NCBI GenBank assembly: GCA_934292725.1
Contig: CAKQXY010000038.1
Coordinates: 1-35,314, forward strand
Origin: an uncultured Lachnospiraceae bacterium
GTDB taxonomy: Bacteria > Bacillota > Clostridia > Lachnospirales > Lachnospiraceae
Reading direction: 5' to 3'
Length of the DNA: 35,314 nt
Shown here: positions 25,553 to 32,059 of the stretch, one piece after another
How positions within the stretch are numbered: position 1 is the stretch's first letter
Layout of the letters: every line of letters begins with the position of its first letter
Notes under the pieces: model-generated
Seen by the model: only the letters and a program-made list of their open reading frames with translations
Told to the model about the DNA's origin: nothing
Database searches by the model: none
Made by a program: the position numbers and the translations under genes

Positions 25553-25575
25553 CTCAAAAAAAGAAAATATTCTTT
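25553..25575 (-). terminator. Weak A/T-rich terminator after the DUF896 gene
   Basis: On the minus strand AAAGAA and TTCTTT form a six-pair A/T stem followed by more T residues. Weak, but the only candidate between the DUF896 gene and the aldo/keto reductase. Confidence 0.3.
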
Positions 25576-25598
25576 CCTTTTGATGGAATATCGTAATA

Positions 25599-25832
25599 TT
25601 ATTCTGTTATCTTATTAAGCCAATCCTTACGACGGTCTTTTACGTTAGTAATTGTTCCATCTGGATTTTGAATCTTCATCTGATCAAGAGAACTTCTCAT
25701 ATTTTCACGGATTGCGCGAAGATATTCCTGGCGAAGAGCCTGCTGCTCTTCCTTCTCTTCTGCTGTCAATGTTCCTTCTTTTTGCTTCTTTGCCAGCTCA
25801 TTGATTCTGGCAATTTCCTTTTCTGTTACCAT
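25599..25832 (-). CDS. DUF896 family small protein (YnzC-like)
   Basis: 77 residues, full length for DUF896. Two charged helices are expected: IARINELAKKQKEGTLTAEEKEEQQ with the family's conserved turn, then LRQEYLRAIRENMRSSL; the NPDG and KDRRKDW tail is also conserved. The B. subtilis relative YnzC lies in the SOS-induced yneA operon; no biochemical role is settled. It begins 38 bases after the GH28 stop on the same strand, with AAAGG about 11 bases upstream, so it may be co-transcribed with GH28 by accident of location. No LexA box was recognised nearby. Confidence 0.88.
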   Translation of the reverse strand: MVTEKEIARINELAKKQKEGTLTAEEKEEQQALRQEYLRAIRENMRSSLDQMKIQNPDGTITNVKDRRKDWLNKITE

Positions 25833-25870
25833 AATTTTTCTGCCTTTCTTAGTCTTTTGCTATTTGCTTA

Positions 25871-27157
25871 TTAGAGTTGTGTCACTGCATCCGTATTGAT
25901 AACTACATTTATAATTTTCATATTTTCCACTGCATCTGCCTTAAAGCCATCATTTTTCGCCTGAATATCCAGATTTTCAAATGTAAAATCAGACAACTCA
26001 TATTGTGCCTTATTTGGCTCTACATTAAAGTATGTTTCACACTCGCACTTGCAATTTTTCATTGTAATATGATCTGCATAGGACAACGGAATATCTTTTC
26101 TGTCCTTCAGATCATAAAACTGTGTCCAAGGATTGATGTTAATAAAGTTCGTAATTTTTCCCTCGATATCCTCAAGCGTAATATACTCATAGTGTTGTGG
26201 CGTATCTGGACGCATCTTTAACCAAAGCAGATTGCTTCCACTGCCCACTTTGATGCGCCGAAGTAAGATATTCTTATTATGAACCGACTCTGATCCGCAA
26301 GTCAGACAGCCATGGCAGAAACCATACACACAATCCTCAACAAGAATACGCTCATTAGCACCATTCTCAGGCGCAGTATCTGCCCACGGACCTTTTCCGC
26401 CCTTTAATACAACAGAATCGTCATTTACTTCCAAATAGCAATTTTTTACAAGAATATCGCTGCACACATCAATGTCAATCGCATCTGTGCTTGGCGCCTT
26501 AACAGGTGATGCCGGTGAAAAAATACGGCAGTTGAGATATTTGACATGATCACAGTGATAAAGATGTGTTGTCCAAAAATGTGAATTTTGCAAATTCAAA
26601 TCTGCAATCAACACATTTTTACAATTTGACAAATACACAAGGCGCGGACGCTGTTCGTCCTTATTAGTGCACTTTGGATTCCAGCTGCGGCGCAGCCAAA
26701 ATGCTTTCCAGGAGCGCATTCCATTTCCATCAATAGTTCCCGGTCCACACATTACAAATCCATCTAACCCATCTGCATTGATTAGAGCTGAAAAATACAG
26801 ACAGCTCTCTCCCTCAATTCTAGTCTCACAAATTGGATAATCAGAACAGTCATCACTACCCTTTAGCATACCGCCCTGTGCTACATATAAATTAACACCC
26901 TGCTTAAAAAAGAGTGCACCTGTCAAATATGTTCCTGATGGAACAACAATAACACCGCCGCCTTCTTTCGCTGCCAAATCAATCAGTGCCTGAATTTCCT
27001 TTGTGTGAAGCTTTCCATCATCAAGGATACCATATGAAGTCAGAACATACTGTTTTCCAAGTTTATCCAATGAAGGCACATTTGTATCATAAAACCATCC
27101 ATCGATTGGAGTACCGTCTGGGAAAGTTTCACATACATTTATATTTTTTGTTTCCAT
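25871..27157 (-). CDS. Glycoside hydrolase family 28 (polygalacturonase-like), cytoplasmic
   Basis: Right-handed beta-helix enzyme of about 428 residues, without a signal peptide, so it probably acts on imported pectin oligomers. GH28 landmarks are present in order: STDAIDID (Asp225, Asp228), NDDSVVLKGG (Asp246-Asp247) and CHGCLTCGSE (His282-Gly283). The usual GHG is CHG and the usual RIK is replaced by WLKMR (Lys304), as in divergent GH28 branches. The N-terminal 60-residue segment ends with the GGGVIVVPSGTYLTG motif that opens pectin lyase folds. Start ATG 27157 has GAAGGA seven bases before it. A strong promoter lies at 27206-27234, divergent from the propeller gene. Exo-acting galacturonidase is the likeliest activity; rhamnogalacturonan as substrate is possible. 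Confidence 0.9.
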   Translation of the reverse strand: METKNINVCETFPDGTPIDGWFYDTNVPSLDKLGKQYVLTSYGILDDGKLHTKEIQALIDLAAKEGGGVIVVPSGTYLTGALFFKQGVNLYVAQGGMLKGSDDCSDYPICETRIEGESCLYFSALINADGLDGFVMCGPGTIDGNGMRSWKAFWLRRSWNPKCTNKDEQRPRLVYLSNCKNVLIADLNLQNSHFWTTHLYHCDHVKYLNCRIFSPASPVKAPSTDAIDIDVCSDILVKNCYLEVNDDSVVLKGGKGPWADTAPENGANERILVEDCVYGFCHGCLTCGSESVHNKNILLRRIKVGSGSNLLWLKMRPDTPQHYEYITLEDIEGKITNFININPWTQFYDLKDRKDIPLSYADHITMKNCKCECETYFNVEPNKAQYELSDFTFENLDIQAKNDGFKADAVENMKIINVVINTDAVTQL

Positions 27158-27205
27158 GTCAGATCCTTCTTTCTTCTTTTTCGCTCTTATTTTTATTCCC
27201 ACTTC

Positions 27206-27234
27206 ATCTTACCATGACTCGAAAAATTGTTCAA
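27206..27234 (-). promoter_or_regulatory. Predicted sigma-A promoter of the GH28 gene
   Basis: Minus-strand TTGAAC (27229-27234) and TAAGAT (27206-27211), spacer 17. It is back-to-back with the divergent promoter at 27253-27281. Confidence 0.65.
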
Positions 27235-27252
27235 GCATTTCCCACGATTGGC

Positions 27253-27281
27253 TTGATATAAAACAAAAATAGGAGTACAAT
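27253..27281 (+). promoter_or_regulatory. Predicted sigma-A promoter of the propeller gene
   Basis: TTGATA (27253-27258) and TACAAT (27276-27281), spacer 17. The TCAAGC (27231-27236) and GCTTGA (27251-27256) inverted repeat overlaps both -35 boxes. Confidence 0.68.
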
Positions 27282-27314
27282 CAAAAAAAAATTAATGAAG
27301 GTAGGTACATTTTC

Positions 27315-28400
27315 ATGGAAAAAGTATGTGAATATGAAGGCTCCTCTCTCTGGGGCATGAATGGCGGTCAGCCTGAAAGTCCTGATGGAACCCTTCTTGT
27401 CTACGCAAAAAAGCCCAACTTGGAAGACAAAGAAAAACAGACCACCGAGATCTGGATCTGTGACCGAAATACACTGGCAAACGCACGCTGTGTCTTTACA
27501 GTAAGCTGCGGCAACCACAATGGTCCATCTGCCACTTTTACAGATAATGATCACATTGTATTTCGTGATATAATAAATGGATTTAGCGCATTTCGCGTCC
27601 TGAATATTCATACAGGAGAAGTTGTTTATGGACCAATCTTCGCTAAAGAAAGCCACTGTGCTGAAAATGGTCAATATCCATTCTCCATCTCAGAAGAATT
27701 TCTGGACAAGAATCCCGATTATCCAGAACTTGATACATGTGGTATTTATCTGCTTGATTTAACAACTGGAAAGATTCGCCGCGTTGCTGATAAAAAGACT
27801 GTTTATGACATGGTTGTAAAAAGTGGCTGTACACCAAATGAGTATACCACCTCAATGAGCCACGTACAGTTAAATCCGTCTGCGACAAAGGTGATGATGC
27901 GCTTAAGCGTTGCAAACTGCCCTGTATTTGGTGCCCTTGGCTGCATTGATCTTGAGACTGGTAAGACACACGTCATTCCAGACAAACCAGTTCATCAGCT
28001 TTGGTTTGACGATGATACATACATGGCAACTCGTCAGTATTACGACGGTTCCAAAATTGAGATGGAAACAAGCCGCATTCAGCGTTTTACACCAGACGGA
28101 GAATGCATAGAAACGCTTGGCGGAATTGGAAATCATATTGATGGTTCTCCAGACCGCAGCTACTTTGTCGGAGACCGCGCTTATCCTGGCTACCCAGCAG
28201 ACATTTTCCTGTATCGCCGCGGCGAGACCACTCCTATTGCTACATTTGGTGGTCAAAATTTTCAAAACTGCATATGGAAGCTCCAGATTCATCCCAATCC
28301 GACCTTCTCACGTGATGGAAAACGAATCTATTTCAATCACCCAGTCAGCGAAAATCGAACAGAAGCCTGCTTTGTTGAAATAGATGACTTATTAAAATAG
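27315..28400 (+). CDS. Oligogalacturonate lyase-like (PL22-type) beta-propeller protein
   Basis: 361 residues without signal peptide, built of repeated propeller blades (SPDGTLLVY, SPDRSYFVGD, FSRDGKRIYF). Position and sequence resemble cytoplasmic oligogalacturonate lyases of family PL22, which split unsaturated pectin dimers with a Mn-bound His site. Candidate site residues are His183 (SHVQLNP), His274 (GNHIDGSPD), Gln324 and His326 (LQIHPNP). In this last motif the second His of the usual His-Pro-His is Asn328, so the metal site may be altered. It is divergent from a GH28 gene and shares its promoter region, supporting a pectin-fragment role. A generic WD40-like/TolB-type propeller with another substrate is the alternative. 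The ATG has AAGGTAGG ten bases upstream. Confidence 0.72.
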   Translation: MEKVCEYEGSSLWGMNGGQPESPDGTLLVYAKKPNLEDKEKQTTEIWICDRNTLANARCVFTVSCGNHNGPSATFTDNDHIVFRDIINGFSAFRVLNIHTGEVVYGPIFAKESHCAENGQYPFSISEEFLDKNPDYPELDTCGIYLLDLTTGKIRRVADKKTVYDMVVKSGCTPNEYTTSMSHVQLNPSATKVMMRLSVANCPVFGALGCIDLETGKTHVIPDKPVHQLWFDDDTYMATRQYYDGSKIEMETSRIQRFTPDGECIETLGGIGNHIDGSPDRSYFVGDRAYPGYPADIFLYRRGETTPIATFGGQNFQNCIWKLQIHPNPTFSRDGKRIYFNHPVSENRTEACFVEIDDLLK

Positions 28401-28415
28401 TAGAAAGGATCATCT

Positions 28416-28691
28416 ATGGAACGACCTAAAACGACCCATTATCAATTTTTCTGCAACCGTGAATGTGAATATTTTCCATGCCACAAAAATGCGGACCCGG
28501 ACAATTTCAACTGTCTTTTTTGCTACTGCCCACTATACGCACTTGGCAAAAAATGCGGTGGGCAGTTTCGCTACCTTCCAAATGGAAATAAAGACTGCTC
28601 AAATTGTACGTTTCCGCACAAACGAGAAAATTATAAAGCAATTACATCACGATATAAGGAAATTGCTGAACTGATAAAGGAAAAAAACTAA
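28416..28691 (+). CDS. Cys-rich small metal-binding-type protein (PF04071-like)
   Basis: 91 residues with about ten cysteines in the pattern CNRECEYFPCH, CLFCYCPLYALGKKC, and CSNCTFPH, which I recognise as the cysteine-rich small domain of archaea and Clostridia. It probably binds a metal ion or an iron-sulphur cluster; its function is unknown, although relatives are often near cobamide genes. It starts 15 bases after the propeller stop with AGAAAGGA upstream, so it is co-transcribed. The link with pectin degradation may be only positional. Confidence 0.85.
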   Translation: MERPKTTHYQFFCNRECEYFPCHKNADPDNFNCLFCYCPLYALGKKCGGQFRYLPNGNKDCSNCTFPHKRENYKAITSRYKEIAELIKEKN

Positions 28692-28714
28692 TTATTATTG
28701 CACAGCTGCTGTAC

Positions 28715-29122
28715 TCAGGCATTGACATAATTTTCATATATCTCTTTTGTCTCTGCCTGATGTGTACGGCTGACTGGTACCATTCTTCCATCTTTCATAT
28801 AAAGCAGCGTCCTTTCAAGACGTACCACATACTCTAAATTTACGATATAGCTTTTGTGACACTGGTGAAAATAATCAGGAAGCAAATCAACAAGATCAGT
28901 CAGCTTCTGATAAATGCGAATTTCCCGATTTTTCGTATATATGTATACATTATGCCCTCTGCTCTCCATAAAACATATTTCATGGCAGTCAATGCGCTCC
29001 ATCGTCTGTCGTATTGGCAGCATCAGCTGATCTCGGCAAATACGTATCATGCGATCTACCAGATACTCGGCAGGTTCCTCTCTTTTTTCAAGCACTTGTG
29101 CTGCTATAGTACAATCGCTCAT
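28715..29122 (-). CDS. Stand-alone LytTR DNA-binding regulator
   Basis: 135 residues. The LytTR domain fills about residues 40-130: ICFMESRGHNVYIYTKN, the LTDLVDLLPDYFHQCHKSYIVNLEYV segment with the family-typical F-x-x-CHKS-Y-x-VN core, and a final VPVSRTHQAE recognition strand. There is no receiver domain, so it is not a classical response regulator; residues 1-40 may sense or dimerise. The ribosome site GGAAGGTGA is strong and a sigma-A promoter lies at 29188-29216. It converges with the Cys-rich gene and diverges from the XRE regulator, which may be a target or partner. Confidence 0.9.
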   Translation of the reverse strand: MSDCTIAAQVLEKREEPAEYLVDRMIRICRDQLMLPIRQTMERIDCHEICFMESRGHNVYIYTKNREIRIYQKLTDLVDLLPDYFHQCHKSYIVNLEYVVRLERTLLYMKDGRMVPVSRTHQAETKEIYENYVNA

Positions 29123-29187
29123 ATAAAGTCACCTTCCCCTCTTCTTTTTTATTCTTCTAGTTCTGCATTTTTATTATAGTCTTCTTT

Positions 29188-29216
29188 AGTATACAAAGAA
29201 TCCTGTATAAAAACAA
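29188..29216 (-). promoter_or_regulatory. Predicted sigma-A promoter of the LytTR gene
   Basis: Minus-strand TTGTTT (29211-29216) and TATACT (29188-29193), spacer 17. A second -10-like TATAAT lies 14 bases further on. Confidence 0.6.
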
Positions 29217-29250
29217 GCTGTGCCAAAAAGTGTGCCCGTGTGCAGCTCAA

Positions 29251-29314
29251 AGTTTGTCACACAATCGTCAAAATTTGTTATCAAACGGCAAAATTTGTTA
29301 TGACAAACTGTTTG
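29251..29314. promoter_or_regulatory. Dyad and direct-repeat array over the XRE promoter (probable operator)
   Basis: AGTTTGTCA (29251-29259) is the exact reverse complement of TGACAAACT (29301-29309). CAAAATTTGTTAT occurs twice, at 29269-29281 and 29289-29301, 20 bases apart. Local palindromes are TTTGTTATCAAA (29274-29285), TTTGTTATGACAAA (29294-29307) and CAAACTGTTTG (29304-29314). The -35 lies inside the array. Confidence 0.7.
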
Positions 29315-29329
29315 ATTATATGGTACAAT
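29301..29329 (+). promoter_or_regulatory. Predicted promoter of the XRE regulator
   Basis: TGACAA (29301-29306) and TACAAT (29324-29329) with a 17-base spacer. The -35 is embedded in the right arm of the operator dyad, so bound regulator would block polymerase. Confidence 0.62.
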
Positions 29330-29368
29330 ATACTTTAACTATATAAAGTTTTAAAGGGGGACTTCTTT

Positions 29369-30805
29369 GTGTCGAAATTCAGTACCTATTTAAAAAGATT
29401 AATTGCCGACAGTGGAGAAAGCATCTCTTCACTTGCACGCACGATTGGAGCAGAACGCACTTCAATTCACAAGGCACTTGCTGACGAGCGAATACTTTCC
29501 TATAAAACAGTTCAGGCACTCGCACGCCATTTTAATCTTTCCGTTGATGAACGAAAAGATTTTTTTCAGTTATATGACATTCTTCTTCAAGGCGAGGAAA
29601 CGTATAACAATCGTCAGGCTGTCTGCCGTCTGTTAAACAATTTGGCATCTGTTGATTTTTCCATGGCTCCGCCTCCAGAGGTTTCTTCTCTGAATATCTC
29701 AGAGCGCCTGATTAAGGGTGAATTTGCCGTCCGAAGCGCTATACGCTCAGTCTTGATATATGAAATTTCTCATACTGAAAATTCGGAGTTTAACCTTTTT
29801 CTTCCGACAAACTTAAAGTTAACTATTGACTTTATGGAATTTTGGCTTGACAACCGCAATTTTACAGTAAATGAACTGCTTTGCTTTGAAACAAGCCCAA
29901 ACGCTGCTGCAAAAAATCTTGAACTTTTGCATGCTGTTATCCCACTGTGTCTTTCCTCTCGTGGTCACTATAAGCCTTATTATTTTCATGAGACGCCAAA
30001 AGCGGCATCGCTCTCTCCAATGGGATACTACATTATTTCTCCCCATTATCTGATTCTGTTTTCAGAGGATTTGTCCACTGCGCAGATTCTGGAATCAGAA
30101 GACCTTATTTCGTATTACCGCAACTTTTTCAAAAATCTTCTGCTCCAGTGCGAACCGTTAACCCAGTGCAGTTCAGACATGACAGAAGTGCTAAATGAAT
30201 ATATTTCTGCTGCCGCACCTGATTCTTTGCATATAATTATGCCTCAGCCATGTATCGGTCGCTACATTGAGCACAACATAGTTGAGAAATACCTGAATCG
30301 CTCCAATCTTCCACTTGAGCCATATTTGTCACTAATCGACCAGCATTATTCTTTCCTGCGTCAGGTTGAAGACAACTACTATACCATTTTTACAGAGGAA
30401 GGCTTGCAGAATCTGATTGAAAGCCGTACTTGTGATGACTCGCCAAAGGAACTGATTCCATATCTTGACCAGTCAGATGTCTGTGACTTCTTAAAAAAGC
30501 TGTATCAGGAGATTGAAGCTGGAACTGTACTTGGACTGATTGCGCGTCCAACACAGCTGCACTTGCCAGATTATCTTTCAATCTACATCAATCCTCAGAC
30601 TGGCTTGCATATTTATACAACATTAAAATTTGTCTTTGGTTCTTACTGCTGCAATATTCATATCACAGAAGAATCCATTCGCAGTCTGTTCCTTGATTTC
30701 TTTCACTCACTGCCAGAGAGTAATCTTGTCTACTCAAAGGAAGATACACTGTACCTTTTAAAACATCATATCAATCAGTTAGAAGCAGCAATTAAAACAA
30801 ACTAA
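29369..30805 (+). CDS. XRE-family regulator with large unrecognised C-terminal region
   Basis: 478 residues. Residues about 5-65 form a Cro/CI-type helix-turn-helix (ISSLARTIGAERTSIHKALADER, LSYKTVQALARHFNLS). The remaining 400 residues do not match a domain I know. They are soluble, contain Tyr- and Leu-rich helices, and show an ISERLIKGEF...SVLIYEIS segment followed by mixed alpha/beta sequence, plausibly a ligand-sensing or effector region. The start codon is GTG with AGGGGG nine bases upstream. The dyad array on its promoter suggests autoregulation. The convergent permease gene is behind a bidirectional terminator, so regulation of that gene is not implied by linkage. Confidence 0.85.
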   Translation: MSKFSTYLKRLIADSGESISSLARTIGAERTSIHKALADERILSYKTVQALARHFNLSVDERKDFFQLYDILLQGEETYNNRQAVCRLLNNLASVDFSMAPPPEVSSLNISERLIKGEFAVRSAIRSVLIYEISHTENSEFNLFLPTNLKLTIDFMEFWLDNRNFTVNELLCFETSPNAAAKNLELLHAVIPLCLSSRGHYKPYYFHETPKAASLSPMGYYIISPHYLILFSEDLSTAQILESEDLISYYRNFFKNLLLQCEPLTQCSSDMTEVLNEYISAAAPDSLHIIMPQPCIGRYIEHNIVEKYLNRSNLPLEPYLSLIDQHYSFLRQVEDNYYTIFTEEGLQNLIESRTCDDSPKELIPYLDQSDVCDFLKKLYQEIEAGTVLGLIARPTQLHLPDYLSIYINPQTGLHIYTTLKFVFGSYCCNIHITEESIRSLFLDFFHSLPESNLVYSKEDTLYLLKHHINQLEAAIKTN

Positions 30806-30810
30806 TCGCA

Positions 30811-30858
30811 AAAAGGAAGACCGATCACAGTAAATGTTGAACGGTCTTCCTTTTTTTA
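30811..30858. terminator. Bidirectional terminator between XRE regulator and permease genes
   Basis: AAGGAAGACCG (30813-30823) pairs perfectly with CGGTCTTCCTT (30842-30852), then T-run on the + strand; the A residues at 30811-30814 give a short T-run on the minus strand. Confidence 0.9.
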
Positions 30859-30868
30859 TTAAATCTCT

Positions 30869-32059
30869 CTACAATTGTCCCAGTATTTTGGCTGCGGCTA
30901 AAAGAATGACTAACAAAATCACATTTGCTGCCGTAAACCAAATAAAATATTTGCCTCGTAGTGATACATCTTCACGAGAAATATATTTAAAGCTGATTAA
31001 ACTAGCCATAGAAGCAATCATGGTTCCCAGACCGCCTAAATTTGTTCCAATAATCAATGCCTGATAATTATTTGTAAATCCAGACAACAAAATAGCCGCT
31101 GGAACATTGCTCATGACCTGACTTGCTGCAACCGCTATTATGACCTCCCTTGTTTGAATCAAATTCTGAAGAACGCTGCAAAACTGAGGGATTCTTCCAA
31201 GATTTCCGATAAAAATAAACAGCGCTGTAAAGGTTCCAAGCAATGCATAATCTGCATTGCGAAATAATTTACTGTCGAATGCTGCTGCCCAGGCAATCAC
31301 ACAGGCAAATACTATCCAAATAGAAATTAAGCGGCCAACTGCAAAAATACTTAAGAAAAATAATATCAGATATATAGTCAGACGAAGCTTATCTGAAATT
31401 TTTCTGCTTTGTGTATTTGCAGACACAGCTTTATGTTTTGAACCATCCATGCAATTAGTTTCATTATCTATCTTTCTTTTTGCATGGATTATAATCCATA
31501 TAATCAGAAGTAACAATGACAACGCTGTATATGGAATCATCAGCCCCAAAAATGATGATGCCTTCAAATTCGCTTTTCCATAAAGATATAAGTTCTGAGG
31601 ATTTCCAATAGGTGTCATCATGCTGCCCAAATTGGCAGCAGCTGTCTGCATAACTACACAGGGAATCAGCCAACGACATCGCACAGCTTTAGGAAATCTC
31701 TTTAAAATTAGAATGGCAAATGGAACAAATGTAATCAATGCCACATCATTTGTAATTACCATTGATAAGAAAAAGCAAAGAAGCACAAGAATCATAACAA
31801 TACCGGAAATACTTTGTACTCTGTTTAACAGACTTTGTGCGATATAGTCAAATACACCTATCTCTCTCATTCCGGCAACAATCACCATCAGACAAAATAA
31901 AATAGCAAGTGTTCGAAAATCAATATATGATACATACGTATCATCTGGATGTACAAAAAACATTGAGATAACTGCCAAAATCACTGCAATTGACAGAACT
32001 GGTTCTTTCTTCATCACATTCTTTATCATTGTTTTTATTGTTACCAGCACTTTTTGCAT
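30869..32059 (-). CDS. ArsB/SLC13 (ion transporter superfamily) permease
   Basis: 396 residues with about ten to eleven membrane helices. The ion-transporter signatures are MVITNDVALITFVPFA in the first half and TPIGNPQNLYL, the GNPxN hairpin shared by ArsB, CitM and DASS proteins; SNVPAAILLSGF and GTNLGGLGTMIAS are the second-half counterparts. The transported anion (dicarboxylate, citrate, arsenite or other) cannot be assigned; no ars gene is near. The ATG at 32059 overlaps the end of the metallo-beta-lactamase gene by 19 bases, with AGGGG eight bases upstream, so it is translated from the same transcript. Confidence 0.9.
   Translation of the reverse strand: MQKVLVTIKTMIKNVMKKEPVLSIAVILAVISMFFVHPDDTYVSYIDFRTLAILFCLMVIVAGMREIGVFDYIAQSLLNRVQSISGIVMILVLLCFFLSMVITNDVALITFVPFAILILKRFPKAVRCRWLIPCVVMQTAAANLGSMMTPIGNPQNLYLYGKANLKASSFLGLMIPYTALSLLLLIIWIIIHAKRKIDNETNCMDGSKHKAVSANTQSRKISDKLRLTIYLILFFLSIFAVGRLISIWIVFACVIAWAAAFDSKLFRNADYALLGTFTALFIFIGNLGRIPQFCSVLQNLIQTREVIIAVAASQVMSNVPAAILLSGFTNNYQALIIGTNLGGLGTMIASMASLISFKYISREDVSLRGKYFIWFTAANVILLVILLAAAKILGQL

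Noticed and set aside
27231..27674. 147-codon minus-strand frame
   Set aside because: Antisense to the propeller gene and its promoter; no ribosome site.
28692..28714. Terminator between the convergent Cys-rich and LytTR genes
   Set aside because: Only a short ACAGC/GCTGT palindrome without a T-run; too weak to call.
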